From Rhynchopus sp. YZ270_cl-10 (lineage: Eukaryota; Euglenozoa; Diplonemea; Diplonemida; Diplonemidae), in the NCBI GenBank assembly GCA_964035575.1, contig OZ037899.1:806001-870000 (forward strand): DNA of 64,000 nucleotides, read 5' to 3'. The notes under the pieces are model-generated. The model saw only the letters and a program-made list of their open reading frames with translations. It ran no database searches and was not told the origin of the DNA. Position 1 is the stretch's first letter. Every line of letters begins with the position of its first letter. The translations under genes were made by a program, and so were the position numbers. Shown here in pieces: positions 8,851-20,528 of the stretch.

Positions 8851-11800
8851 ATGGGTGAGCATGTGGGGCAGTGTGTCCTGCGAATACACCTTTGGTACGC
8901 AGTGATGGTGTTGTTCATTGATGGGTGCAGGGGGGGTGATGATAGGCATGTGTACCTCCATTCGCGCGTTGTGACGCATGGTGATGCTCGCGAGGCTGCA
9001 GTGCTAGCGTATAGTACCGCAGCTGCCGCGCATTTTGTGGTGAAGCTTGCGGACGGGGTGGAAGGGGTGGAGGAGGCACTGCAGGGCATTGCTGTGGAGG
9101 GGAGCAGGCCACATTTTGTACCGCATGGTTCATATATTGTGTACACCACCGCGGCACGGCTGCAGGACCTGAAGGAGTCAGAGCGTTATGCAGACCGTAT
9201 CCTCTGGACAGCGCGGCTCCGTAGTACCGATAAGGTCGATGCAGCCACGTTGTCGCAGGCGCAGACACCTGCCGCGAGACGTGACTATGTAGTTCTCGTA
9301 GAGGGTAGTGCAGGGGCGTTTCTCAAAACTGCACTGAGCGGTGCGGGATGGCACTGCAGCTCCCACGTCATCCCGATCCCCGAAGGTTACCCCTTTGCAA
9401 AGGTCGCAGTGTCCTGTGCAGGCGTGACAGAGAGGACCGTGTTGCACATTGCGTCCCACTCTGCAGTAGCCTTCGTGCACGAAAAGGAGACCCCCGCACC
9501 GTTTGCAGACCTAACTGCGGTCGCTATGGTGCAGAGTGGGACACCAACGCATCTGAAGATATGGGACGCAGGCTTCCGTGGTGAAGGTGAGATCGTTGCT
9601 GTGGGCGATACTGGGGTGGATCATGCGTCGTGTTTCTTTACGGATGCCGCAAACCCGATAGCGCTGTACCCTAACGTCTCGCTTTCACATCGCAAGATTC
9701 TTTCTATATCACAGTCCGACTGCGAATGCACGGAGCGTGGTGCAGCAGCGAATGGACAGCCTGCAGTCATGGGGGACTACGAGGACAATGTCGAGGGGCA
9801 CGGCACGCATGCGGCAGGTCTCATTGCAGGTGACGCCGGTAGTCTCTCAGCCCAGGCAGGTGTCGCGCCCAAAGCAAAGCTCTTTGTGCAGGACCTGCAG
9901 GACCCTAGCCTCTCGACGACGTACCTCCGCAGGGTCTTTCCAGGCTACTCCCTGCTCGCAAAGTACCTCCCAGATGCATACAACATGAAGGCCAAGGTGC
10001 AGTCGTCCTCCTGGGGCACCTCTCCCGCAGCAGGCCCAGACGATGCGGTCGGGGAAGGTGGGTTGGGGCCAAGGTTCTCGACTGTGTACAGCTCGCATGC
10101 GCATGAGATAGATTTCTTTACCTGGACGAATAAAGACTTTCTCCCGGTGTTCGCAGCAGGGAACGACGGGCGGCGCGGGGCGCGTACGATAGCGACGCCC
10201 GCCAACGCAAAAAACACGCTGACGGTGGGTGCGCAGGAGGTTCTCCTGCAGGGCACTGCGAAGGACGATGTGGCGTATTTTTCTAGTCAGGGGCCGACTG
10301 CAGATGGGCGTCTCAAGCCAGAGGTGGTTGCACCGGGCACCTCTGTGCACGCTGCGTACTCAGATGGAAACGGACCCAACACGGAGTGCCGTGTCACCGC
10401 ACATTCAGGGACCTCTGTGGCCGCACCCCTCGTTGCCGGCGCAGCGGCCTTGGTGCGGCAGTTCCTCCGCGTTGCGAACAAAGGTGCAATGGACAGCGCA
10501 TCAGCAGACCTGGTCAAAGGGATCCTGATTGCATCCACAGACCTCTTGCATGGCGTGAAGAAGCAGGACTTTGACGACCCCATAGGGAAGCAGATCAACA
10601 CAACCTGGCCGTCCTGGACTGCAGGGTACGGATCGGTGAACCTCGACAACGTGCTGCACCCCCACCCCACCCCGTTGAAGCAGATGTGGTACGCAGAGGA
10701 GCGCTTCCTGCACCATGCTGCGGATGCGATGATGACGTACTGCTTCTCCGTCCCGGAGATTGCGTCTGGGACGCACAGCGTGCGGGTGGTGCTGTCGTGG
10801 GTGGACTACCCTGCGGCAATATTCGCGGCGAAGGCGTTGGTGTCGGACCTGGACCTGATTGTCTTCAACGACTTGGGGGAGACGTGGCGTGGCAACGCAG
10901 ACATGCACAACATCACGGACACCGTCAACAACGTCGAGGCTGTTCGCATCAACAACCCCCTCCCAGGGCGCTACCAGGTGCACGTCGTCCTGCGCAACGT
11001 CCTCATCGACGCAGTCAAGGCAGACGGCGGCCAACCCTTCGCGCTTGTTGTCTCCGGTGCAGTCTCAGAAAACTCCGGTGTGCACTGCCCCGTGCGCAAC
11101 TGCCCTTCCTCCTGCTCGGGGACAGGGAACTGTGGGCAAACAAACGGCGTCGTCGCAGGCCTGCAGACGAACTTCAAGAGATGCACCTGCCCAACCGGGT
11201 ACGTCCACGCAGACTGCAGCGTCCCCCCCTGCAGGTATGTCACCCAAAAAATAATACAGAACCACACCCGTGTTTCTACAGTGGAGACGCACAGTGCTCG
11301 TACAACGGGTGCTACGATACCACCAGCTCGGCCTGCACCTGCTTTAGAGACCCCGTGAAAGGCTTCTGGGACGGCGTTGTGTGCGACAGATGTACCCACT
11401 CATATTCCGTATGTCAAAGCCCCCTCCCTGTCCATGCAACTTTTTTTCAACACAGGGCACAGGGATCAACGCATGTCGGGTGGACAAGCAGTGTTCGCAC
11501 CAGGGGACGTTCCGTGCGGTGTCGGCAGCGGAAGGTGTGTGTGATTGCTTCGGTGTGCCTGCGACAGGGTTTTGGGACGGGGTGTCGTGTGGGGGGTGTG
11601 CGGCGACGCACCGTGGGTCGACGTGCAGGTGTGGGAATTCGTACTGTGATGGGCATGGGGTCTGCACTGTGGATGGCTGTGTCTGCCAGGGGTCGCTTGC
11701 GACGGGGTACTGGGCGGCAAGCGCACTGTACGCAGACTGCGCAGTGTGCCACAAGGACTGGCATGGGCCGGACTGCAAGTGCCCACACGCAACCTGTAAC

Positions 11801-14146
11801 AACCACGGTGTCTGCAAACCAGGCGGCTGTGTCTGCCATGCGTCTTTCCCCACAGGGTACTGGCAGTTGCACAATGACTCCTGCCTGGCCTGTCAGAAGG
11901 AGTGGACCGGTGCCGCCTGCAACTGCCGCGTTACCTTGGACGCACAGAACAGACCTGAGGTCTGTGGCGGGCACGGCAGCTGTTCTGCGACTGGCTGTGT
12001 GTGTGACCAGAACCCTGTGACGGGGTGGTGGGGGTCGAACACCGCCGGCATGTGCGACGTCTGCCAAGGCGGGCATGGCCCCTCCTGTACCTGCAAAGAC
12101 CAGCTGTGCGGGGGGCACGGCAGCTGCACGGTCAACGGCTGTGAGTGCAACAACAACCGCCCGTCCGGATTCTGGCAGGTCACTGACAACACATGCCTTG
12201 TCTGCCAGACGAACTGGTACGGCCCTGGCTGCAGGTGTGCTACCCCCGACTGCGACGGGCACGGCACCTGTAATGAGTTCGGCTGCGCCTGCCACGACAA
12301 CCGCGTGCACCACCTGCCCTCCAAGATCGGCTTCTTTGCTGGGGACGGCTCGATGTGCACCACATGCAAAGCGGGGCACGGGGTCTACCCAACATGCCTC
12401 TGCGCCACACAGCACTGCAACGGGCATGGACACTGCACCACTGAGGGTTGCATCTGCCAGGCACCCGACCTCGACAACAACGTGGGCGCGTGGGGGGCCG
12501 TGGATGCACACCAGGACTGCTCTGTGTGCGCACCTGGCTTTGCCGGGGCCGACTGCACCTGCTCAGCGTCAAACTGCAAACAGATGCCCGTCACCAGCGA
12601 CACCACGGTCGACGACTCCTTCTCCCTCCATATGCACACTGTCAGCAACATGACGTACAACACGACCATTTCGCTCTATGCTCAGCAGGACACACTGGTC
12701 CCCATCGACACCGAGCTGGACTTGCTCATGAAACGCGTCGAAAAGAAGGCAGAATCGCACCCACGCCGCACCGGCCCACCGGAAATGGTGTTCCTCGAAA
12801 ATGCGTTCCGCTTTGTCTTCCAGGTGACGGAGACTGCGGGGAATGATACATCCGCCCCTGCGGAGACAACGTCACCTGCTACATACATTTTTACTTTATT
12901 CCTTCAGGTGGAGATGACGTATGTATTGACGCCGGAAAAGCATCAGGGGGTGGACGAGACGACGGCGGTTCTGATGGTGCTGTCCAGCTCTGGGTGGACA
13001 CCAGCAGCGGAGACGTGCGCAAAAGATGTTCGGAAGGCGGAGGCGGACACACAGTCGAAGGCTGTACGGCTGCGCATCTGCCAAATTGCGAACAACGCAA
13101 TCTATGCTGTCTTTGCCGAGAAGAGCGTGAACGACTACACGCTGTACTACATCCTCGGAGGGGTCGGGGGCGCGCTCCTCATTGCCTTCGTGGTGACCGG
13201 GCTTGCAGTGCACTTCCGCCGCAAGGTCGCAGCAGAGCGTGCAAAGCAAGAAGCAAAAGCGCAAATCATCCAATTCATGCAGGGCCGCCCTCCAGACCAG
13301 ATCACCCTACGGCAACGTCTCCGCCTTGAAGACGGCGAGGAATTCACCCCAGAGATTGCTGCATCACGGCTCAAGGTGCATCTGGACAAACGCCGCAAAC
13401 TGTTTTCACTGTTAATGAAACGAAAAGAATTTAAACAGGTTCAGTTATTGACGAAGGCGATGATAGGGTATGAGCTGAAGGGGGGAAGCGCGGACAACAT
13501 CTCTGCTTTAGCTGCGTTGACTGACGGCGAGAAGCAGATCAAGAAGATATGGGAGTTTTCCGATGCGGAGCTCCACTTGCTTGAGGCCTGCCGGCTTCTG
13601 CGTGGCATGCTGTTGACAGATGATGGGGGCACTGCACGTCTCCTCGAAGCCGCTCTCCCTGACATCCAACGCGAAGCAGTCGAAACCAAAGCAGAGAACG
13701 TCAAGCTCCGCCGCATCCTCTCCGCACTGCAGGCCCGCGAGGGGCAGCCCTCACCACCCCTCTGCAATCCAAAGCAAAGCACCTTCCCCGAAGACCCAAA
13801 AACACCCCACGCCACAAAGGTCACCACAGCACCCCACGGCCTCCTCAGCAACCTCATGGGTGGCGGGAGCGGCGCCGTGTTGGGACGTGGTAGAGGGGTT
13901 CGAAGCGGTCCTACAGGGGGAGGAGGGGGAGGAGGAGGAGGGGGTGAACGGCGCCTCACTGTAACACAAGCGGCAGAGACGATGGCCCTGTCAAACTCCT
14001 TGGGGATCGGGCCCAGTTCTGGCCTGGGTGTGGCGGGTGGTGGTGGTGGTGGTGTCTTGCAAGGCCAGCCCTTACGCCCTGTAAGATCTGGTGAAGAAGG
14101 GGATAAAGGAAAAGGGGGCAAAGGAACTGATGCGAAGGATAACTAA
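8851..14146 (+). CDS. subtilisin-like (S8) protease with EGF-like repeats, transmembrane segment and cytoplasmic tail
   Basis: Three exons (8851-11234, 11282-11408, 11456-14146) give 1,733 aa. Both introns are 47 nt with GTATGT donors. A hydrophobic stretch near residues 11-27 is a likely signal or anchor. A pro-like region reaches about residue 240. The S8 catalytic triad is complete: Asp253 in VAVGDTGVDH, His317 in GHGTHAAG and Ser522 in HSGTSVAAP, with oxyanion Asn438 in AAGNDGR. A beta-rich segment follows the catalytic domain, then about ten cysteine-rich EGF-like units from about residue 740 to 1230 with the signature C..HGxC..xGCxC. A transmembrane helix (YILGGVGGALLIAFVVTGLA) starts near residue 1402. 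The cytoplasmic tail is charged and helical, ending in Gly-rich low complexity. It should be an ecto-protease or shed receptor-like protein; substrate unknown. The stop overlaps TAATAAA. Confidence 0.87.
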
Positions 14147-14228
14147 TAAATATTTCCCCCCTTTTTTTGGAGAACGATTGGGCAAAAAGGTGGAAAAAAT
14201 CACAAAAAAAACAAGAAATAACTATTTA

Positions 14229-14390
14229 TTCACCTCCTTTTAGCGGGGTTTTATTTTGCGATAACTTCACGCATTTTTTTCCCAGGCGAGGGCTACTTAA
14301 TTTGCCGAGCGAAGCGAGGCAAATTGAGTGCACGAGCCTGGGAAAAAAATAAGTGAAGTATCGCAAAATAATCCGCTAAAAGGCGGTGAA
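14229..14390. repeat. foldback repeat at the left edge of the TIR element
   Basis: TTCACCTCCTTTTAGCGG and GCGATAACTTCAC pair with GTGAAGTATCGC and CCGCTAAAAGGCGGTGAA. Inner arms are CCCAGGC with GCCTGGG and AATTTGCC with GGCAAATT, the latter around GAGCGAAGCGA. The whole 162 bp can fold on itself. The TTTTAGCGG and TTGCGATAA motifs recur near 15380-15445. Confidence 0.65.
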
Positions 14391-14408
14391 TACGTAATTT
14401 TATTTCAC

Positions 14409-15474
14409 GGGAAATAAAGTATACGAAAGGATTTGGCACTTTTAGCGGGACTCATTTATTGTGCAATAACTAACGAGTATGTGTCCCTCCAGGTAGCTCT
14501 CATTACCCCCCCGCTAGCTTTTGCTCGCTGGGAACCTGCAAAAAACTGGTGAACTGGGCCCATACCCTGGTATGTGGGGTGGGATACGCATTTTCGGGGT
14601 GGCAGAACCATGTGTGAGCCACAGGGTGGTGCACGTGTGACCCCATGCAGTACCACGCAACCCACGTTTTTACACACACAACAACGGCATTTTGCGCGTA
14701 GCGCGTACAGTATGTAGCCTAAAAAGCCCACACCACGTGTACGCATAGCGCGTAGCGTAGCGTGTGGTCGGGTTTGGAAAGCTGCCTCAACGGTACACAA
14801 AGCTACATCCCGACCTCTCGCCACCTCAGTGTCCCCTCGGGTGCGGGAGGTCGGGAAATGGCTGTCGTGCAAGAGCGAGACACATTCAGAAGATCCCCGC
14901 CCATCACAGAATATCATGCCAGCCACCACCTTCCTCACAATGAAGTAAAGGGGGTGGTGTGTCCTTCGTCTTGATAGTGAGATCGTCACGGAGATACACT
15001 ATGTAAGAAACGAAGTCGGCTTCTGTGGGCTTACCGTCAGTCTTGCCAATGAATTCCTTAAAAAGCGGTCCCATTCACGGACGTACGGTGTCGACAATGC
15101 TAGTCCTTACTGTAGTGCTTGTCCATCTCCTGTCGGAGGACCGTTTGCGTCTTACATCCTTCGGCATGTTGCATGTGTCAGAAAAAATGGGAAAAGGGCA
15201 AAAAAAAATTCGAAATTTTCAATTTTTAGGCGGGTGGTAGTGCAGGATGTACCAAAATTTAGCGTGAAGTTATCGCCAAATAAAACCCCTGTTTTAGCGT
15301 GAAAAAAACAAAAATAAAATCCCGCTCTGAAGGAATTGCAGTGAAAAAAAGTGAAAAACGCGTGAAATAAAGTTCAATGAGCGGGTTTTTAATTTGCGAT
15401 AAAAAAAGTGCGTGAAATTATCATTAAAAAGAATCCCGCTAAAAGTGCCAAATCCTTCGTATACTTTATTTCCC
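14409..15474. mobile_element. decayed TIR-bounded element of about 1.07 kb
   Basis: A 41-bp terminal inverted repeat begins GGGAAATAAAGTATACGAAA at 14409 and ends TTTTAGCGGG. Its complement, from CCCGCTAAAAGTGCC to TACTTTATTTCCC, ends at 15474 with one indel. Weaker pairing (ATTTTATT with AATAAAAT) extends just outside. The interior has coding-like composition on the minus strand over about 14460-15185 but is broken in several places, and I cannot name the family. It is probably a DNA transposon relic. No clear target duplication was seen. Confidence 0.5.
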
Positions 15475-15758
15475 AGGGGAATAAAATAATGAAAGGTCCC
15501 CAGGGAGACACTGTATACAGGACCTACCGCGATTTGTCTCCGCAAACAACCATTTCTTACGAAATGGAGTGGGGAAGAAAAAAAAAGTGCAGTTCTCAAT
15601 GTTGTATTTGTCTTTACGCGCAATACATCGTTTTGACTGTTTGCCTCTCCTCTACCATCTCCCCCAAAACCTAAGGAAAAAGTACCTCCCGCCACACACC
15701 CCCTCTTTTTATACAGTTTCCCTGTGCGGGTTTACGGGTTTGCAACTCCCAAGGTGCA

Positions 15759-15828
15759 ACACTCCTGAGTTCGATAACCCCGCGGAGTGTCAATTCCTGC
15801 GTCCCAGAGGCGTTTTTGCACTGTCAAT
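15759..15828 (+). repeat. family E repeat with ACACTCC/GGAGTGT hairpin
   Basis: ACACTCC pairs with GGAGTGT enclosing GAGTTCGATAACCCC. It is followed by CCTGCGTCCCAGAGGCG and TTTTTGCACTGTCAA, and is closely similar to the copies at 56456 and 57874. Confidence 0.75.
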
Positions 15829-15920
15829 AGTGTGGCTGAAAGGGGGGGTGTGATAAAGTGCTTTTAAGTGCTATTTTGGGGTCGTCAGCCACACCAAGAT
15901 TCAACTTCACTTTTATCCCT

Positions 15921-15964
15921 CTCACTCTCCCTCTCACTCTCCCTCTCACTCTCCCTCTCTCTCT
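15921..15964 (+). repeat. CT-rich microsatellite
   Basis: A 10-12 nt unit of the type CACTCTCCCTCT is repeated several times. Confidence 0.85.
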
Positions 15965-16178
15965 TCAACCAACTAAGTGTTCTACAGTTGTCCAATATCT
16001 TTCAAAAAGCCGAATTTAAGAAATCCCCAAATCTACCAGACTTATTTTCTGAAAAAAATTTCCCCCATCCCCAATCCCTCCCTATACGTGGCTCCATTAT
16101 TACACCACAAAATTACCCAAAAAAAAAAAAAAATTCCCAAAACCAGGCTTTCGTTGAAAAAAGAAGTGGGACACAACG

Positions 16179-17478
16179 ATGGACAACCCCTCCCCTCCTG
16201 CCTCACCTTCTAAGGAGAGTTTCAAGAAGGGGAAGAAGGTGAAAGCCCCGGTGTTGTCAAGCGAGGTGAAGGCGGGTGAGACCGTGCGTCTTGTGGTTGG
16301 TGTGGATGGTGCAGTGTGTGTGCCAGGGGAGGATGTACGCTTCAATGAGCGGGTCGGTGCAAAGCGGAGTGCAAGCGGGCGGGAGCCGAGGTGGTGCCCA
16401 GTAGACCAGGTGGAGGCGGGGGGGTGTGCCTTTGGGGAGAAGTGTGCGTATGCGCATGTTGTGGAGGGTGCGAAGGAGGTGCGTGAAGGGAGGGATGCAG
16501 ACGCAAAGCTGATGCCAGAAGTGCGTATCATCCTAGTGGAGCCGCAGGACTCACGGAATGTAGGCTCAGTGGCAAGGCTCGCAGCAAACTATGGTGTGGA
16601 TGATGTGTGGATTGTCTCGCAGCGTCAGCTTGGTTGGGAAGAAAAGCGTAACAAACGCGTGAAGGCAGACCCCGCTGCGCACCCCATGCTGTCGACAGGG
16701 TTCTTCCGTTATGCAGAAATGCTGGCTACCCCAGAAGGGCTTCCGCTTCTACATGGGTTTCACATTGTGCCGGAGTTTAAGGATGCGCTTGTGGGGATTG
16801 ATAAGGCGGTGGCGTTTACTGGGAAGCGTGGTGGGACGTTCAGGACAATGACCGTTGATGTGCCTGGTATTGTGCCGTTGTTTGCAGGGCGTGGGGGGAG
16901 CTCGCAGAGATTGGCGTTGGTGTTTGGGAATGAGGCGATGGGGCTGAGTTCGAATGATACGTTGCTGTGCAGTCATGTGTGCACGTTGCCGACGTCGGCG
17001 TATTGCACCTCGTTGAATCTGTCGCATTCAGTGGCGGTAGTGCTTTCAAGGTTGTGGGAGGAGCTCCACGGTACAGAGCCGCCGGCCCAAGGGCACGTCG
17101 CCCCCGACCACATCCCAGCACCAGAGGCAGAGGTGGCAGGGCTCTTCGAGCACTGCAGGGAGCAGCTTGCAAAGCGCGGGCACCCCTGCTCACCCGAAGA
17201 CTGGACCGGAAACTCACGGCGCAAGAATATGTACGCATACAGATGTCACAAACACGTCACGTCTCTAGTCCACCTTGCACAGGTTTGTTCTTTTTGAAAA
17301 CATAAAATATGCTATTCCCATAAATTAATTTCAAACACAGAGAGCGGGTGCAACCTCTGATGAGTTAGACAGCATTCAGAAGCTTCTGCAGTTGGTGCAG
17401 GAGCCGAGCCACAAGGTGGAGGAGGGCAGCACAGCTTCTCCCAACGAAGAGCACGCAATGCAGCAGGTTGAGGAGTGA
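16179..17478 (+). CDS. TrmH/SpoU-family (SPOUT) RNA 2'-O-methyltransferase with CCCH zinc finger
   Basis: Exons 16179-17282 and 17341-17478 join in phase 0 across a 58-nt intron to give 413 aa. The catalytic part begins near residue 114 with VRIILVEPQDSRNVGSVARL, the first SpoU motif. LVFGNEAMGLS and SLNLSHSVAVVL follow as motifs 2 and 3, the knot that binds S-adenosylmethionine. Members of this family 2'-O-methylate ribose in tRNA or rRNA; the target here is unknown. A short upstream region carries a C-x9-C-x5-C-x3-H zinc finger (WCPVDQ...GGCAFGEKCAYAH, near residues 71-90), unusual for SpoU enzymes and probably an RNA-binding addition. Exon 2 adds a polar tail rich in Glu and Gln. AATAAA begins within a few bases of the stop. 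The ATG lies shortly after an A run. Confidence 0.85.
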
Positions 17479-17821
17479 AAATAAAGCAAGGAACAAATGC
17501 GGTGTTGTGTGGGCATGCGGGGGGTGTGGGTTTGGTGTTGTCCCCAACGCTTTCCAGGTTGAATGTGGGGTGAGCATCATCACATCAAAGATGTACCTGC
17601 GTCTTATCAGGATATTGTGCACTATTGTCGCCGTTTTCTATTTCTCGGGTTTTGGATTGAGAAAAAAAACATCATTTTCAGAAATTCAATCCCGTCTTTG
17701 TACACCCCGCACGGCAGCATCCCTTCCCCCCTCTCCCACATTTGAGCACTCAGGAAACACACCAAACGTTCTTTTTTTAGCCTTTCATTAATCGGAGGGG
17801 TCAAAAACTGAATTGTTTAAT
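17479..17821. other. short spacer
   Basis: An AAATAAAG signal directly follows the stop. I see no repeat family member or gene in the rest. The stretch just before the next ATG is ordinary AT-rich sequence. Confidence 0.5.
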
Positions 17822-20464
17822 ATGGATGCCTCCCCGACCACCTCGGGTGTGCCTAAGGACGACTCTGTAGAGCATTTGCACAAAATTTTGCGTATCATTG
17901 ATCATAGTGGAGAGGCGTATCTAAACGCAACGCACAAGATGGCACCGTACTTGGTTGAGGCGATTGAGCGGTGTTTGGGGAATGGGCTGTACGAAGGGGG
18001 GCATTGGTGGGACTGCATGACGCAGATCATGGACAGCCCGCCGTCGGGGGAGGACGACAGCACACACCAGGCGTCGCAGGAGATACTGCGCATTGCGAAT
18101 GAGGCGCGCACCAACTCTGCAGGGTACACACTCTCCTTCACGAAGCCCTCGAAGGAGGACCAAGCGCATATGTGGATTCTGTATATGCTCAACTCCGTCA
18201 AAGCCTTTGCGAAGTTCATGGAGTACACCATGCAGTTGCAGGATGTGGTGCTTGCGTTTTACAGTCCAGACTCGCTTCTCGGTGCGGACAGCACGCACAT
18301 CGCGCCCTCCAACGACGACGACGACGAGACCCCCAAACAAAAATTCATCTCCCTCCTCTGCGAGCTAGGCGAGCTGGAACGCATCTCCTTCGACCCTTAC
18401 CGCGACGTAAAAATTCTCTGGCGTGGCGAGCCCCTTCCAGAGCTTTCCCCTACTGGCCAAGCCATGGTTATCCAAGACGGAAAAGGGGTCAACAAAAGCC
18501 AGATCCAAGCAAACCTGCAAGCAGAGAGCGGCCAAAGCGCGACAGTACACTCCCCAACCCGCGGGGTGGGCTTCTCTGCCTTTGGCACCTTCTCAGGGTT
18601 GTTGCGGAATAAGCTTCAGGGCGAAGGGGGCAACTCTCCACCCCCTGTGGAGGAGGAGGAGGTGAGACCACGTTCGCATACCTTAAGCCAAGGGATTCTT
18701 CAGAAGACTCCGCAGGCTGACCCTGAGTACAGTACTACTCCGGTACGTGGTCGTGGGGTGAGTCTTGCTCCGGCGCTTATGCAAAACCAGGCTGAAGTGG
18801 CAGCCTCAGCTTCAACCTCAGCCTCGGCAGACACAGAGAAGAAGAGGAAGAAGAAGAAAGTGGTCCGCATCAGCAAGCCAAAGAAAGGCGAGAAAAGCGA
18901 GAAGGGCCGCACCGCACAGCGCTCCCCCGCCTCCACCCCTCCGGTGTCCCCGAGGCAGACCCCAGAGGAGACGGCGCTCTCTCCAGAGAAGGCGACGCTG
19001 TCCCCAGGGCAGGCCGAGCTGTGCACCTTGAAGACCTCGCTGTCAAGCCAGGAGAACGGTTTTGTTGAGTTTTCTGCGAACGAAAAGGGGTTCGTGAAGC
19101 GGGACACACAGTCGTGCCAGACCACGGAGGAGTCGCTGTTTTTGATGCGGTTTGCGACAGACGAGGAGATTGCGGTGGTGCAGGGGAGGGAGCAGCGCTT
19201 TCAGGCAAAGCTTGCGGAGCATGAAGCTCGGGAGCGGGCTGTGGCGGAGCGGGAGGAGACACTACGACTGCTTGCGGAACACAACTCTGAGCTGGGCCAC
19301 CCGGACTACCGGGCAGAGACGATCACGCCGTCAAGCTCGCACAGCAGCCTGCCTGGGGGGTCGTCACCTACGACACCTAGGGTGAAGATGGACGGCGCGA
19401 AGTTAAAAGACATCATCACTGCATTGCGGCATCTTCACAACAAAGCACGCAGCGACGTATCGCAAGGCAGCAACGTCCGGCGTGAGGTGTTCCGCCGCAT
19501 CAACCTCGCCATCCTCGCAGCCACCACACCCACCTCAGAGGCAGGGAACTTTCCGTTTGCCACACCAAACGACCCTTGTCTCGACCCTGCGCGTCGCACC
19601 ACATCTCAGGTCGTCGGTACTCCTACCATAGACGCATCGGGGTCGCAACACCAGGCCTTTTTTTCGCGTACAGTGTCGCTGCCGTCGACGTCTGCGTCTT
19701 CTTCACCGAATTCTGTTGTTTCAAAAAAGACGCATCGCAATGTATTCACTACTAGGGAGTTGGATAAACCACCGGAGCCGACCCAAAAACAGACTGTCGT
19801 CAAGCCTGCAAAACAGCAGGAATCTAGTGGCACCGCCATCATCGTCGACGAAGAGTCTGACAACGAAGAAATCGACCAGCTCCAAAAACAGAACCACTCC
19901 TGCCCTGGCTGCGACATCGACCTTAAGCGCAACGCACCCATGGCTGTGGTCACACCAGGCTCCATAGGGTCGAAGCGGCTGCCACGACGGTGTTCATACG
20001 ACAACAAACTCTACTGCAGACGCTGCCACACAAACAAAGAGGCCACCCTCCCTGCGAAGATCGTTGCACATTGGGACTTCAAGACGTACAAGGTGTCGAA
20101 CCCTTCATTGCAGTTTTTGCAGAAGGTGGGTGCAGATCCGTTGCTCCATATTCAGGCGTTGAATGCAGAGCTATACGAGAAAGTGGCAAGGTTGAGTCGG
20201 GCACGCAAAACACGGAGAAGATTGAAACAGATGCTCGAACTGTTACGCTTCTACAAGGCAAACATCTTAGTAGACGACCCTTCAGAATACGTCGTATCGT
20301 GCCCCGATGCTTACAGCGTGAACGACCTCCACCTCCTCCACGGAAAAGACCACGAGAAGTACTTCGTCATGCTCTCAGGGCTCGAGGAAACTCTTGTCCG
20401 CACCAGCCGTGGGATATCTCAAGAGGTACATGATGAGGTGCAAGAAATCATGAACGGAAGTTAA
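17822..20464 (+). CDS. RUN domain and Rubicon-homology domain protein
   Basis: A single-exon 880-aa protein; the ATG at 17822 is the first in frame. Residues about 20-175 look like a RUN domain (LVEAIERCLGNGLYEGGHWW, then EARTNSAGYTL, then AFAKFMEYTMQLQDVVLAFY). The middle is disordered, Ser/Pro/Lys-rich with basic patches, plus a short coiled coil near residues 450-490. From about residue 690 a cysteine-rich Rubicon-homology domain follows: CPGCDIDL, then CSYDNKLYCRRCH, then AHWDFKTYKVSNPSLQFL, with HIQALNAELYEKV and the closing helices. In animals RUN plus this domain occurs in Rubicon and PLEKHM1, which bind Rab7 on late endosomes and lysosomes and control autophagosome maturation. I infer a similar role. 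Another protein in this window, RMC1, belongs to the complex that activates Rab7. Confidence 0.87.
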   Translation: MDASPTTSGVPKDDSVEHLHKILRIIDHSGEAYLNATHKMAPYLVEAIERCLGNGLYEGGHWWDCMTQIMDSPPSGEDDSTHQASQEILRIANEARTNSAGYTLSFTKPSKEDQAHMWILYMLNSVKAFAKFMEYTMQLQDVVLAFYSPDSLLGADSTHIAPSNDDDDETPKQKFISLLCELGELERISFDPYRDVKILWRGEPLPELSPTGQAMVIQDGKGVNKSQIQANLQAESGQSATVHSPTRGVGFSAFGTFSGLLRNKLQGEGGNSPPPVEEEEVRPRSHTLSQGILQKTPQADPEYSTTPVRGRGVSLAPALMQNQAEVAASASTSASADTEKKRKKKKVVRISKPKKGEKSEKGRTAQRSPASTPPVSPRQTPEETALSPEKATLSPGQAELCTLKTSLSSQENGFVEFSANEKGFVKRDTQSCQTTEESLFLMRFATDEEIAVVQGREQRFQAKLAEHEARERAVAEREETLRLLAEHNSELGHPDYRAETITPSSSHSSLPGGSSPTTPRVKMDGAKLKDIITALRHLHNKARSDVSQGSNVRREVFRRINLAILAATTPTSEAGNFPFATPNDPCLDPARRTTSQVVGTPTIDASGSQHQAFFSRTVSLPSTSASSSPNSVVSKKTHRNVFTTRELDKPPEPTQKQTVVKPAKQQESSGTAIIVDEESDNEEIDQLQKQNHSCPGCDIDLKRNAPMAVVTPGSIGSKRLPRRCSYDNKLYCRRCHTNKEATLPAKIVAHWDFKTYKVSNPSLQFLQKVGADPLLHIQALNAELYEKVARLSRARKTRRRLKQMLELLRFYKANILVDDPSEYVVSCPDAYSVNDLHLLHGKDHEKYFVMLSGLEETLVRTSRGISQEVHDEVQEIMNGS

Positions 20465-20528
20465 GAGTATGGGGTGTGTGTGAGAAGGTGTGGGGTTATC
20501 TCTAGTTGGAATATAGTTCATATGTGTG

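Larger units (their letters stand above)
14147..16178. other. repeat-filled spacer
   Basis: It holds a foldback (14229-14390), a TIR-bounded element (about 14409-15474), a family E copy (15759-15828) and a CT microsatellite (15921-15964). An A run and poly-pyrimidine sequence precede the next ATG. No intact gene seen. Confidence 0.55.

Noticed and set aside
12885-12910. Possible extra intron in the protease gene ending at TCCTTCAG
   Set aside because: The frame is continuous and the encoded strand-like sequence is sensible. No GTATGT donor lies at a suitable distance.
13441-14121. Minus-strand frame of 226 codons opposite the protease tail
   Set aside because: It is the complement of a Gly-rich coding region giving poly-proline. 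The + strand gene explains it.
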